NCBI GenBank assembly: GCA_041390365.1
Contig: JAWKQB010000002.1
Coordinates: 310,001 to 374,000, forward strand
DNA length: 64,000 bases
Source: Syntrophotaleaceae bacterium
Lineage (GTDB): Bacteria; Desulfobacterota; Desulfuromonadia; Desulfuromonadales; Syntrophotaleaceae
Direction of reading: 5' to 3'
Positions 42,150 through 51,578 of the stretch are shown here, piece after piece (position 1 is the first letter of the stretch; every line of letters begins with the position of its first letter). Made by a program: the position numbers and the translations under genes. The notes under the pieces are model-generated. The model saw nothing but the letters and a program-made list of their open reading frames with translations, made no database searches and had not been told where the DNA came from.

Positions 42150-42210
42150 GTGTTCACAAAAAGCGCCGACTCCATTGGCGGCAGAAAATAGAAGTGAGGT
42201 TTTTCAGGCC

Positions 42211-42504
42211 ATGAACATGCACAAAAGTATTCGACTCACCCCCCATGACAGGCAGCAGATCTGGCAGTTGTACAAGTCCGATGAATACAACGTTACAGAA
42301 CTGGCTGAAATCTTCCGCGTCTCCCGGCCGACCATCTACAAGGTCCTGGCCAGGGCCAGAAAACAGGAATTTTTGCCGAGAAGCAGCATCAATGCCCGTT
42401 ACCGCACCCTGAAATACGGCCTGAAGCGACTGGCCAAGGTCGAGCGGAACCTGGGTGAAAAACGGGGCCGGCCGATGCAGGGCCTGCGAGCTCTGACCGT
42501 ATAG
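42211..42504 (+). CDS. Small helix-turn-helix protein
   Basis: A 97-residue DNA-binding protein. LTPHDRQQIWQLY and VTELAEIFRVSRPTIYKVLA form a homeodomain-like HTH of the kind at the N terminus of IS481/IS30-type transposases (LZ_Tnp-like), but no catalytic domain follows. ATG at 42211 or 42217. It lies 61 bases behind the Cys-rich SatP fusion gene, likely in the same transcript, so it may be a domesticated regulator rather than a transposase remnant. Confidence 0.62.
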   Translation: MNMHKSIRLTPHDRQQIWQLYKSDEYNVTELAEIFRVSRPTIYKVLARARKQEFLPRSSINARYRTLKYGLKRLAKVERNLGEKRGRPMQGLRALTV

Positions 42505-42707
42505 CTTCTTTTTATCCTTTCTTCCCCCTGCATGCGCAGGGGGAAGAGGTTTCTGTCCCCTCTCTTTTCAGTGCCTTTTGCAACCCCAGGCAGTGAAACC
42601 CATTGCACTGGCGCATTCCCTTCCCTAAAATAAATAACGCAGCTCGAATCCCGAATGAGCTGTCGCGATCCCGATCTGCTTCAGCCGATTTGCGGAAGGA
42701 GACTGCT

Positions 42708-43511
42708 TTGAAAAATCTGAAAATCTCCCACAAGATCTTTCTGTTGATCGGCAGCATGCTTCTCGTCTTCTGCCTGGTGGTATCCTGGCTCTACCTGGAG
42801 GCCAAACAGAATTACATCAAAGCACGGCGTCAGGACATCCAGCATGTGGTCGAAACCGCCTGGGGGGTTCTGGACCGTTACGTGCAAATGGTGGATCAGG
42901 GCCGGCTTTCCCGGGAAGAGGGGCGGCAGCTTGCTCTGGAGACGGTACGGCAACTGCGGTTTGGGGAAGACAACTATTTCTGGATCAACGACTTTGAGCC
43001 GCGCATGATCATGCATCCGATCGATGAAGAACTGGTCGGAGAAAGCCTGGTAAACTATCGGGATCCCAACGGCAAGGAACTCTTCGTGGAAATGGCCTCC
43101 CTTGTGCGCAAACAGGGGGAAGGGTTTATCGAGTACGTCTGGCACAAGCCTGGGAGTCAGCAGCCGGCGGCAAAAGTTTCTTTCGTCAAGGAACTGCCCG
43201 AATGGGGATGGATTATCGGTGCGGGAGTCTATACCGATGATATCGATGAGGCGCTGGCCAAGATTTTTTACACCACATTCGGCATTCTCGCAGCGCTCCT
43301 GGTCTCGGCGGTGGTGGTGACGCTGATCGTTTCCCGCCAGATATCCATCCCTCTGCAGCAGGCGGTGGAAGCCATGGAAAAGCTGGGCAGCGGCAATTTC
43401 AACGTCCATCTCGGCATGAACCGCAAGGACGAAATCGGGCGCATGGCCAACGCAATCGATGCCTGCGTCGCCAGTTTGCGCAAGATCTTCGTCGCCATCC
43501 GCAGTATGTAG
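42708..43511 (+). CDS. Cache-HAMP membrane receptor lacking an output domain
   Basis: A 267-residue protein. TTG at 42708 is chosen as start because AAGGAG lies six bases upstream and the product then opens with a normal membrane helix (residues 9-30). A single Cache domain follows (GEDNYFWINDFEPRMIMHP, LPEWGWIIGAGVYTDDID), then a second helix (residues about 188-210) and HAMP (ISIPLQQAVEAMEKLGSGNF). It stops right after HAMP at VAIRSM, without methyl-accepting, kinase or cyclase output. Either a truncated chemoreceptor or a stand-alone sensor acting in trans. Beside acetate transport genes. Confidence 0.72.
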   Translation: MKNLKISHKIFLLIGSMLLVFCLVVSWLYLEAKQNYIKARRQDIQHVVETAWGVLDRYVQMVDQGRLSREEGRQLALETVRQLRFGEDNYFWINDFEPRMIMHPIDEELVGESLVNYRDPNGKELFVEMASLVRKQGEGFIEYVWHKPGSQQPAAKVSFVKELPEWGWIIGAGVYTDDIDEALAKIFYTTFGILAALLVSAVVVTLIVSRQISIPLQQAVEAMEKLGSGNFNVHLGMNRKDEIGRMANAIDACVASLRKIFVAIRSM

Positions 43512-43529
43512 AACCCACCCTGCTGATTC

Positions 43530-43664
43530 TGATCGGGGTCGCTATCGGTAGCGGGTTGAACTGAACCTTTTCGATCCCGACCCCGATACCGCCCCCACCT
43601 CGAAGAAACGCGCCTATAAGCCTTCAAGTTTCCTGGTCGAAATCGAAATCGGGATCGAAATCGG
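43530..43664. repeat. Hexamer-type repeats between convergent genes
   Basis: GATCGGGGTCGCTATCGG (from about 43530) can pair in part with GATCCCGACCCCGATACCG (from about 43581), and GAAATCGAAATCGGGATCG recurs near 43640-43664. The stretch fills the gap between the Cache-HAMP gene and the convergent exonuclease fusion gene and may act as a bidirectional terminator. Confidence 0.55.
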
Positions 43665-43685
43665 ATATTTGCCTTTCTTCGAAGG

Positions 43686-45881
43686 CTAGAACCTCAGCCG
43701 GGCGTAGGGGGAAAGAGCGCAGGCTTCAAGAGCCTGATTGAGGGTGTAGATCCCCTTGTCCGCCAGCAGGGGAATCAGTTTGCACAGGATCTCCGCCGTG
43801 ACCAGCGCGTCGCCCAGGGCGGTGTGGCGTCCGATGACGGCGACATTGAGGCGCTGTGCAATCTGCTCCAGACCATGGCCTTCGAGATGGGGATGGACGA
43901 TGGAGGAGAGCAGCAGGGTGTCGAGGACAGGCTGTTCGAAACGAATCCCCGTTTCCCTTTCCTTCAGTTTCAAAAATTTCATGTCGAAGGCCGCATTGTG
44001 CGCGACCAGTACCGAGCCTTCGGCAAAATGATGCAGCTCGGGCAGGACGGTTTCGATGGTCGGCTGGTCCTGCAGCAGTTCGGGAGTGATGCCATGGATC
44101 CGGATCGATTCCTCGGGAACGGTTCGCATGGGGTTGACCAGTTGATCCATGGTTTCGTCATAGAGGATGCGACCGTTCACGATGCGCACAGCGCCGACCT
44201 GAATGATTTCGTCCCCTTGAGAGGGTTGCAGTCCGGTGGTTTCGGTGTCGAAAACGGCAAAGGTCAGTTGATTGAGGGGCTGCTTGCAGAGGTCCTCGAC
44301 GCAGACTTGGGTCAGCAGGTTGAACTCGTAGTAGACGGGGCGGTCTTCGGCCGGGACCTTTTCCTTGAAGTGTTCTCCAGAGCGGGAAAGGGGCAGGGTC
44401 AGCCTGACTCCCTGGCAGGTTTCGCGGTCCGGCGGCAAAAAGGTGATGTTCCCCTGGACTTTGTCGATCAGGTCGGAAAAGGAAATCAGTTTACTCCGCC
44501 CATTCCGAATCAGAGGCTGATGTCGCCAGCTGTCCAGTTCCTCCCTGGACAGTGCACACCCCTTCCATTCGATTTCAAGAACGGCCTGCCGGTCGTTTGT
44601 TCCCTGAAGGCGAAGCATCAGCCGGTCGAGGTCGGAGCAGCCCCGCAGGGGGGCACCGAGGTGAGCCAGACCCTGGACCATGGCATAGCTGTCGATCTGC
44701 AGCCAGATTTCCGGAGCGACCTGCCGTTCGACCGGGATTCCCGCCTGCCGGCCAAGCTGGCGTCTGATGATTTCCACCAGGTAATCTCCCAGCACGGTTT
44801 CGATGCCGCCCGTGGAAAAAAGATGCCGCGCATATTCCTCCCTTGCATTTCTGACCCGCAGCTTCATGGCTCGGCAAAGGTCATCAATCCCCTTCCATGC
44901 CTCCTGATTGCCTGAAGTTTTATCTTTTTTAGAAGTTATCCCATGAATGCGGTCGGAGAAATGCCGCATGTCCTCAGTGAAGATCTGGAAGATCTGGTCA
45001 CGCTGCAGTTCCGCCTCCATCTGATCGGTAATATTCTCGATGGCCAGGAAAAATCCGCTGATCTCCCGCGGGCGGGAATCCTCCTGGTACACAGGGACCA
45101 TGTTGATTCTCAGGCAGAGGTTTTCCTGAGCCGTCGTGATGAAGTTGACGGCCGGGGCCTTTTCCCCCTGCAGGTCCGCCTGATGCAGCAGATCGAGGGC
45201 GTGAACGATGGCCTCGCGGTCGAGAATACCGAAAATGGATCTTCCCAGTCCGATGCGTTTTCCCGGTTGCTGCAGCAGGCGCTGGGCCTGGGGATTGTAG
45301 AGCATGACCTGGCCGCTGGTGTTGCAGACCAGCACTCCTGTGGGGAGTTTCGACATCAGGGCCGCCAAGCGGTTGCGTTCCGCGCGCAGGTCCGCCCTGG
45401 CCTTGTCTATCTTCCCCTTTATCTCCTGCTGCAGGGCCTGGAAGGCATCGGCTGATTCGTTGATGGTGTCCGCCAGATGGATCAGTTCCAAAGGTCCTTT
45501 TGGTTCGATGCGGTACCCGGGATTGACGGCCGAAATCAGTTTCGTTTCTTCGCCTATTTTGAGGATCGGGATGACGTAGTGGCGGAACAGGAAGTGGACC
45601 AGCAGGGCGATGATCAGAAACAGGATGAGGGCACCGAGCAGCGGATAAGGCACCACACGCACCGCGACCCGGGAGAAAAAATCCTGTTCCCGCGGAGAAA
45701 GCTGCACCCAGGCAAGGGCACAGCTGCCAATGATGATGCTGAACACGGCCAGTTCGACGGCGGTGAGGATAATCCAGAATTTCAGGTTCGGGCGCATGAA
45801 CAGTCTCGGCGAGAGATCATGGAAGTCGTTTGAAGGCCTCTGGCCCTGTTGTTCACCATGTTCTGCAGTAGAAGTTTCCAT
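43686..45881 (-). CDS. HAMP/PAS sensor fused to a DEDDh 3'-5' exonuclease
   Basis: A 731-residue fusion. Two membrane helices (residues about 36-58 and 78-98), a HAMP-like linker, a PAS-like domain (LPTGVLVCNTSGQVMLYNPQ), a histidine-kinase-like dimerisation/ATPase region without clear N and G boxes, and a C-terminal DnaQ-type exonuclease with FAVFDTETTGL, VAHNAAFDMKFL and GRHTALGDALVTAEI (DEDDh residues). Similar exonucleases accompany CBS/DUF294 proteins and ActP in other proteobacteria. Divergent from the CBS/DUF294 gene. Its signalling role is unknown; nuclease residues appear intact. Confidence 0.75.
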   Translation of the reverse strand: METSTAEHGEQQGQRPSNDFHDLSPRLFMRPNLKFWIILTAVELAVFSIIIGSCALAWVQLSPREQDFFSRVAVRVVPYPLLGALILFLIIALLVHFLFRHYVIPILKIGEETKLISAVNPGYRIEPKGPLELIHLADTINESADAFQALQQEIKGKIDKARADLRAERNRLAALMSKLPTGVLVCNTSGQVMLYNPQAQRLLQQPGKRIGLGRSIFGILDREAIVHALDLLHQADLQGEKAPAVNFITTAQENLCLRINMVPVYQEDSRPREISGFFLAIENITDQMEAELQRDQIFQIFTEDMRHFSDRIHGITSKKDKTSGNQEAWKGIDDLCRAMKLRVRNAREEYARHLFSTGGIETVLGDYLVEIIRRQLGRQAGIPVERQVAPEIWLQIDSYAMVQGLAHLGAPLRGCSDLDRLMLRLQGTNDRQAVLEIEWKGCALSREELDSWRHQPLIRNGRSKLISFSDLIDKVQGNITFLPPDRETCQGVRLTLPLSRSGEHFKEKVPAEDRPVYYEFNLLTQVCVEDLCKQPLNQLTFAVFDTETTGLQPSQGDEIIQVGAVRIVNGRILYDETMDQLVNPMRTVPEESIRIHGITPELLQDQPTIETVLPELHHFAEGSVLVAHNAAFDMKFLKLKERETGIRFEQPVLDTLLLSSIVHPHLEGHGLEQIAQRLNVAVIGRHTALGDALVTAEILCKLIPLLADKGIYTLNQALEACALSPYARLRF

Positions 45882-46088
45882 GGATAATCCGGACTAATAC
45901 TTTTCTCTGGATGATACACGGGAAGGAAGACGAAGACAACGATCCGTTGCAACAGGATTCAGGATTGCTCTTGCCAACCTCAGGATTAGTCGCTAGGATG
46001 TTGCCGTTTTCCTGGAAAGACTCCCCGGCCCCTCCCTGAAATATGGCGTGGCCCCGGCCGATAGTCCCGTGAACTGAAGGAAGGATGC

Positions 46089-48002
46089 ATGACTCCCTCG
46101 AAGCAACTGCGCTCCATGGCGCCCTTCGACCGGCTTCCCGAGACCATTGTCCGGGAGATTCTTGCCGCGGCCCGGGTCAGGAGTTTTTCCGCTGGTGATG
46201 TCATTTTCGAACAGGACGATCCCGCTACCGGGTTTCTCTACATCGTAAAAAAGGGCCTCGTGGAAATCACCGCTCTGACTCCCGGAGGTATCGATCTGGT
46301 GGTCGAGTATCGCCGGGAAGGGGAGTTTTTTGGGGAGATGCCGGTTTTTTCCGACGAATCCTACTCCGGAGGCGCCCGCGCCGCCCGGGAAACCGAATGT
46401 TACCTGATTCCCTCCGAGCAACTCCGTCAGGCTGAGCAAAGACACCCCCAACTGCGCGAATACTTCACCGGTGCCGTCCTGTTCAGGGTGCAGCAGCTGT
46501 ATGCGGAAATCGTTGCCGATCATACCCGCAGCGCTCTCGCTCACCTGGAGGCCTACCCCTTTCAAAAACGGCTTTCCGAGATCATGTCCTCTCCGGTGGC
46601 CACCTGCGGGGCCGAGGAGTCGGTTCAGGAAGTTGCCCGGCGGATGGTCGAAAAAAAAATAAGTTCCGTGGTGGTGGTCGACGACAGCGGCCGGCCGGCC
46701 GGCCTGGTGACAGAGCGGGATCTGGTAACCAAGGTGATTGCCCCCGGTCAGCTGGAAAACCGGAACTTGTCCGCCGGGCAGATCATGGCTGCCTGCCCGT
46801 TTTCCATGTCGCCTGACGCCTACATGTATGAAGCCATGTCCTACATGCTTGGCCATCGGCTCAAGCATCTGCCGGTCGTCGATGGAGGCGAAACCGTCGG
46901 CATGGTCACCCTCAGCGACCTGATGCGGTACCGGAGTCAGAAGGCCATGCTGCTGCTTGGTAGCATCCGTGAGGAAAACTCCCTGGCAGGGCTTGCTCTG
47001 ATCCGTCAGGAGATCGTCGAGGTAGCTCGGGCGCTGCTTTCGGAAATCCGCACCCTGCCCGAGGTGATGGAAATACTGTCCTATATTCACTACGAAATCA
47101 TCAGGCGGGTCTACGAGCTTTGTGAAAGGGAGATGATCGCGGCAGGATTTGTGAAACCCGCGATCCGCCACTGTTTCCTGATCATGGGAAGCGGGGGGCG
47201 CAGGGAAATGCTGCTCAATCCCGATCAGGACAACGGTTTCGTCTATGAGAATCTGGATGACGACCGGCTGACCGAGGTCGAGGGGTATTTCATGCCCTTT
47301 TCGGAAAAACTGGTGACGGCGCTGGCGGAGGTCGGCTATCCCCTGTGTGAAGGGAAGGTGATGGCCAACAATCCGGCCTGGCGTGGCCGGCTCTGCGACT
47401 GGCAGGCCCGCGTCCGGGGTTGGGTCAGCGAGCCCGAACCGCAGAACGTTCGCACATCGTCCATCTTTTTCGATTTCACCGCCCTGGTTGGAGATGCCGG
47501 CCTTGTCCACGATCTGCGCAGCATCGTTTATCAGGAGATGCACGATTATCCCGGATTCCTCTACCACATGATGACCCTGGATCTGCAGTACCGGGTTCCC
47601 CTCGGTCTTCTCGGTCGTTTTCTGGTGGAAAAGAGCGGACCCCAGGCGGGAAAGCTGTCCCTGAAGCTGGCGGGCAGCATCTACCTCGTCGACTGCATCC
47701 GGATGTTCTGTCTGGAACAGGAGCTGCAGGAACTGGAAACCCTGAAGCGACTCAAGGCCCTGGTTGCCCGCAGCGTATTCGCCACGGAAACCGCCGAGCA
47801 TATCGAAGCAGCCTTCGAAGCTTTGGTCTTTCTGCGCCTGCGCAACGAAATCGCCCAGGTTGATGCCGGCAAGAGCCCAAACCATTTCATCGATCCCCAG
47901 GCCCTCTCCAAAAACGAACAGAGCCTACTTAGAGCTTCCTTTCAGGCGGTTCGTGAATTGCAGGAGGCGACCAAGCGTCATTTCGGCCGCACAGTGTTGT
48001 AA
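46089..48002 (+). CDS. cNMP-binding/CBS/DUF294 nucleotidyltransferase-like protein
   Basis: A 637-residue cytoplasmic regulator. Residues about 10-125 are a cyclic-nucleotide-binding domain (GFLYIVKKGLVEI, GEFFGEMPVF), followed by two CBS motifs (about 160-285), a DUF294 nucleotidyltransferase domain with GSGGRREMLLNPDQDNG (G-S and D-x-D-type residues, as in GlnD), and a DUF294 C-terminal helical domain. Such proteins recur next to ActP and DnaQ-type exonucleases and are thought to sense adenylates, perhaps modifying a target when acetate is activated. Divergent from the exonuclease fusion. Confidence 0.85.
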   Translation: MTPSKQLRSMAPFDRLPETIVREILAAARVRSFSAGDVIFEQDDPATGFLYIVKKGLVEITALTPGGIDLVVEYRREGEFFGEMPVFSDESYSGGARAARETECYLIPSEQLRQAEQRHPQLREYFTGAVLFRVQQLYAEIVADHTRSALAHLEAYPFQKRLSEIMSSPVATCGAEESVQEVARRMVEKKISSVVVVDDSGRPAGLVTERDLVTKVIAPGQLENRNLSAGQIMAACPFSMSPDAYMYEAMSYMLGHRLKHLPVVDGGETVGMVTLSDLMRYRSQKAMLLLGSIREENSLAGLALIRQEIVEVARALLSEIRTLPEVMEILSYIHYEIIRRVYELCEREMIAAGFVKPAIRHCFLIMGSGGRREMLLNPDQDNGFVYENLDDDRLTEVEGYFMPFSEKLVTALAEVGYPLCEGKVMANNPAWRGRLCDWQARVRGWVSEPEPQNVRTSSIFFDFTALVGDAGLVHDLRSIVYQEMHDYPGFLYHMMTLDLQYRVPLGLLGRFLVEKSGPQAGKLSLKLAGSIYLVDCIRMFCLEQELQELETLKRLKALVARSVFATETAEHIEAAFEALVFLRLRNEIAQVDAGKSPNHFIDPQALSKNEQSLLRASFQAVRELQEATKRHFGRTVL

Positions 48003-48136
48003 GGTGGGGGCTTCAGGCGCTTTTCAGCCCCTTGTTTCCTCCCAGTGTCAACAACCCTCCGCTTTTTTCCCTCCTTTGGATTTTACGGATTTCCAGGAAC
48101 CTTGTAGCTCCTTAGATCGAGACAGGAAGATAACTG

Positions 48137-48164
48137 TTGACATCTAAATGGAACTACGTATGAT
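48137..48164 (+). promoter_or_regulatory. Sigma-70 promoter for the DUF485-actP operon
   Basis: TTGACA (48137-48142) and TATGAT (48159-48164), 16 bases apart. The leader of about 270 nt holds paired segments GGGTTGTTTACACCC and GCATCTTCAC...GTGAAGATGGC. No TTYGCR-N4-TGCRAA site is seen in the gap 48003-48444, so this operon appears to lie outside the sigma-54 regulon. Confidence 0.6.
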
Positions 48165-48444
48165 ACTCGGGTTGTTTACACCCGATGGCATCTTCACGGT
48201 TTCAGGCGGTGAAGATGGCATGAATTTAATTCTCAACTGTTGTGATTTTTGCTTATTCGCCTGGTGTCGTTGCCCGCAATATGGTGGCCTTCCCTCGGGC
48301 CCCGAAACCAAAGAAAGGAGGTGTAAGGGCCGGTATTTTAGATTGAACGGCAACCGACGCCGCCAAAAGCGACCCGCCGTTGTTCGGTTTTCCCCACCGG
48401 ACAAGCGGCTATAAAAAAGAAAAGCCAAAAAAGGAGTAGCGATT

Positions 48445-48711
48445 ATGGGACACGGACCCGCGGTAAAGCTGGGTAAAGACAATGCTTCGGGCTACAAAAC
48501 CAAGCTCGGAATCTGGATGTTTCTGTTTTACACACTGATCTATGCCATTTTTGTCGGCATCAACTCCGTCAATCCTGCCCTGATGGAAGTCACCATCATG
48601 GGTCAGACCCTGGCGGTGGTGTTCGGCTTCGGATTGATCATCATCGCCTTTATCATGGCGATCATTTACAACTACTTCTGCAATAGCGCAGAAGCAAGAT
48701 TGAACAAGTAA
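48445..48711 (+). CDS. DUF485 (YjcH-like) small membrane protein
   Basis: An 88-residue protein with two membrane helices (residues about 22-42 and 55-78). LGIWMFLFYTLIYAIFVGIN and FGLIIIAFIMAIIYNYFCN match DUF485 proteins, which accompany ActP-type acetate symporters and probably form a subunit or assembly partner. It lies 13 bases before actP and is co-transcribed. Start ATG 48445 follows AAGGAG. Confidence 0.85.
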   Translation: MGHGPAVKLGKDNASGYKTKLGIWMFLFYTLIYAIFVGINSVNPALMEVTIMGQTLAVVFGFGLIIIAFIMAIIYNYFCNSAEARLNK

Positions 48712-48724
48712 GGGGGAGTCAACC

Positions 48725-50671
48725 ATGGTCTATACTCAGTCTCCGTTGGCTATCGCCCTCTTTCTCGGTTTCGTTCTTTTCGTGCTCGGCCTGTCCTTCT
48801 ACCTGGCCCGCCGGGCTACCTCGTCGGCAGGCTACTATGCCGCCGGCGGCAATATCCACTGGTTCGTCAACGGCATCGCCTTCGCCGGCGACTACCTCTC
48901 GGCTGCCTCTTTCCTCGGTATCTGCGGCATGATCGCGACCGCCGGCTACGACGGCTTCCTCTACTCCATCGGCTACCTGGCCGGCTGGATGGTGGCCCTG
49001 TTCCTGGTGGCCGAGCCGATGAAGCGTTTGGGCAAGTACACCTTCACCGACGCCCTCGATTCCAAATTCAACTCCAAGGGCATCCAGCTGGCCGCCGCCA
49101 TCTCGACCCTGCTGGTCTCGGTCTTCTACCTGATTCCGCAGATGGTCGGCGCCGGCGTGCTGGTGCAGCCCCTGCTCGGCATGCCCCACTATGTCGGCGT
49201 GCTGATCGTCGGCGTGGTCGTCACCCTGATCGTCGCCACCGCCGGCATGGCCTCCACCACCTATGTCCAGTTCTTCAAGGGGGGCATGCTGCTGGTCTGT
49301 TCGACCATTCTGGTCATCGGCGTCTTCGGCCGCGGCCTGAGCACCTCGCCCGATCAAGGCGGGCGGAAGGACTATCACAATTTCCAGACCATGACCGCGA
49401 CCAAGGGGGCCGACGGCTCCCTGCAACTCTCCGATTCCTCCTACAGCGTACCCCAGGACTGGGAGACCAGCCCCTATGGCGAGCACGGCTTTGTTAAGCT
49501 GACCAAGGACGGGGAACCCTCGGTTTGGAAGGTCGAGGAAGCTGAAACCGGTTACGAGCTGAAGGAAACCCTGTATACCCAGGAACTGGCTGACGGTACC
49601 AAGCTGTACAACGGGGCACCCAAGGAAGCAGGGCGTTTCTTCCCCGTCGGAGCCATCAAGGAATTGCGCATCGATGGCGAAGAAGTGGCCCAGACCGGTG
49701 CTCTTGGCCCCTTCGCCTATCTCAAGGCCGTCAAGAATTCCACCGTCATGCTCTGGGGCAAGGCCTATGTCAAGGATGATGGCGCCCTCACCACCATCTA
49801 CTATCCGAAGCCGACTGCCGGCTCCCGGATCCTGCGCCCCGGTCTGAAGTTCAAAGTCGACAATGCCACCGGCACCGAGAAGTTCAACTTCATCTCCCTG
49901 ATGCTGGCCCTGTTCTGCGGCACCGCGGCCCTGCCGCACATCCTGATCCGCTATTACACGGTGCCGAGCCAGGCCGCCGCGCGTAAATCGACCATCGTCG
50001 CCATCGCCAGTATCGGCTTCTTCTACATCCTGACCCTGTTCATGGGCATCGGCGCCATGACCAACGGCGTCATCAACCTCACCGACAACAACATGTCGGC
50101 TCCGCTTCTGGCCCTGTCCTTCGGGGTGGTGCTGTTCTCCATCATCTCCTCGCTGGCCTTCGCCACGGTGCTGGGGACGGTCTCCGGTCTGATCGTGGCG
50201 GCTTCGGGTGCAGTGGCTCACGACTTGATGGATAACTTCCTCGGCATGAAGATGACCGACACCTCCAAGGTCATGGCCGGCAAGATCGCCGCGGTTGTGG
50301 TGGGCTGCATCGCCATCTACCTCGGCATCGTTTTCGAGGGGATGAACGTCTCCTTCCTGGTCGGCTGGGCCTTTGCGGTGGCCGCCTCGGCCAACCTGCC
50401 GCCGATTCTGATGCTGCTGTTCTGGAAGAAGACGACGGCTCAGGGCATTACCGCCTCGGTGCTGGTCGGCCTGGTTTCGTCCCTCGGTCTGATTCTGCTC
50501 TCCCCCGACATGTGGGTGCTGTACGGCAAGCTGCCGGAAAACGCTCCGGTCTCCTTCAACAGCCCGGCGCTGGTTTCCATCCCCCTGAGCTTCATCGCCC
50601 TGGTGGTGGTTTCCCTGATGACCCAGAAGACCGGGGTTGCCGATACCGAAGCCGAAGCCATGGAAGCCTGA
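48725..50671 (+). CDS. actP: Acetate permease ActP, sodium:solute symporter family
   Basis: A 648-residue SSS-family cation/acetate symporter with about 13 helices. YYAAGGNIHWFVNGIAFAGDYLSAASFLG and FTDALDSKFNSKGIQLAA are ActP signatures. It is roughly 100 residues longer than E. coli ActP because of a hydrophilic segment at residues about 204-384 (GRKDYHNF, VPQDWETS, ALTTIYYPKP) between helices, a form from memory also seen in Geobacter-type permeases. Terminated by a strong hairpin at 50704. It provides high-affinity acetate uptake. Confidence 0.9.
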   Translation: MVYTQSPLAIALFLGFVLFVLGLSFYLARRATSSAGYYAAGGNIHWFVNGIAFAGDYLSAASFLGICGMIATAGYDGFLYSIGYLAGWMVALFLVAEPMKRLGKYTFTDALDSKFNSKGIQLAAAISTLLVSVFYLIPQMVGAGVLVQPLLGMPHYVGVLIVGVVVTLIVATAGMASTTYVQFFKGGMLLVCSTILVIGVFGRGLSTSPDQGGRKDYHNFQTMTATKGADGSLQLSDSSYSVPQDWETSPYGEHGFVKLTKDGEPSVWKVEEAETGYELKETLYTQELADGTKLYNGAPKEAGRFFPVGAIKELRIDGEEVAQTGALGPFAYLKAVKNSTVMLWGKAYVKDDGALTTIYYPKPTAGSRILRPGLKFKVDNATGTEKFNFISLMLALFCGTAALPHILIRYYTVPSQAAARKSTIVAIASIGFFYILTLFMGIGAMTNGVINLTDNNMSAPLLALSFGVVLFSIISSLAFATVLGTVSGLIVAASGAVAHDLMDNFLGMKMTDTSKVMAGKIAAVVVGCIAIYLGIVFEGMNVSFLVGWAFAVAASANLPPILMLLFWKKTTAQGITASVLVGLVSSLGLILLSPDMWVLYGKLPENAPVSFNSPALVSIPLSFIALVVVSLMTQKTGVADTEAEAMEA

Positions 50672-50703
50672 TGTAAATTTTTTCCTGCAGGATGGAATGA
50701 CTC

Positions 50704-50735
50704 TCGGGGCCGCCCTAAAGGCGGCCCCGATTTTT
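50704..50735 (+). terminator. Rho-independent terminator after actP
   Basis: TCGGGGCCGCC and GGCGGCCCCGA form a perfect 11-bp stem with loop CTAAA, then five Ts. It ends 60 bases downstream of actP. Confidence 0.92.
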
Positions 50736-50804
50736 CACAGGTTTTAGAAAAAAAACAGTTCGAGAAGCTTCCTCTGCGGAGGTTTCTCGATAGTTGGGAC
50801 GGAT

Positions 50805-51431
50805 ATGAAACGCTATCGCATTACCCTGCTGGTCGTTTGTCTTGTTCTGCTTTTTCTCGGTTACACCGATCTCAACCTGCTGTTCCGCAACCCCAAGCCG
50901 ATGCCGGTGCAAATTGCCGAACTGGAGCAGGGGGAACCGCAGCAGGAATGGCTGACGATCAAGGGCGGGCACCAGAACCTCCTCGAAGCCATTTCCACAT
51001 CCGGATCCGTTGAAGTCAACGCCTTTCTCGTTCCATTGAAAACCGCCCCCGAGGCCGAGGATTATCGAGTCCTGGTCGAAACGCGCAATCCTCAGATAGT
51101 CGAGACCTTGAAGACCTATTATTTCAAACTCGAGTCGGACCGGGAAAGACAGGAATTCCTGGAGAAGAACAGACAATTCTTTTTCGGCTCCCGCGAAGTG
51201 ACCGGAATGGTCATGAGCGGTTTGATTGGCAAAAACAACCGGAACCGTCTCGCGAAGCTGTCCCGGGATTACGGCATAGATGTCCCCGAGAACGTTCTTT
51301 TGTTTACCGAGGGGAAAACCCCTGCCAAGCTGCGGGGATTTTTCTTTGTCGGCATCGGTCTGCTCGGTCTGGGCAAATTGGCTCTCAACTGGAGAAAAAA
51401 GTCTGGTGGGGGCCTGAAACCTCTCCCTTGA
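50805..51431 (+). CDS. Membrane-anchored hypothetical protein
   Basis: A 208-residue protein not recognised. A helix at residues 6-26 and another at about 178-195 bracket a mixed alpha/beta domain (VNAFLVPLKTAPEAEDYRVL, LKTYYFKLESDRERQEFLE). The C terminus is basic. The domain most likely faces the periplasm. Own terminator at 51488 suggests a monocistronic unit. Confidence 0.6.
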   Translation: MKRYRITLLVVCLVLLFLGYTDLNLLFRNPKPMPVQIAELEQGEPQQEWLTIKGGHQNLLEAISTSGSVEVNAFLVPLKTAPEAEDYRVLVETRNPQIVETLKTYYFKLESDRERQEFLEKNRQFFFGSREVTGMVMSGLIGKNNRNRLAKLSRDYGIDVPENVLLFTEGKTPAKLRGFFFVGIGLLGLGKLALNWRKKSGGGLKPLP

Positions 51432-51487
51432 AAGGTCGAGAAGGCTTTTATCGTTTTTTCCGGTTATCGATTCCAGAGCCGTCTGCC

Positions 51488-51516
51488 GCCAGGGTCATTC
51501 CCCTGGCTTTTTTTTT
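51488..51516 (+). terminator. Rho-independent terminator before uvrC
   Basis: GCCAGGG and CCCTGGC pair around TCATTC and are followed by nine Ts. It ends the transcript of the membrane protein gene at 50805-51431. Confidence 0.85.
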
Positions 51517-51578
51517 CTGGTAACATCCTCATCCGAAGGCCCCTGAATGCCTTTTCCCCTCGTATGGGATGGTAGCCG

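Noticed and set aside
42211..42504. Insertion sequence
   Set aside because: Only an HTH of transposase type is present, without catalytic domain, inverted repeats or target duplications.
45993..50221. Long minus-strand open frames opposite the DUF294 and actP genes
   Set aside because: They mirror well-supported genes and show no family resemblance or ribosome sites.
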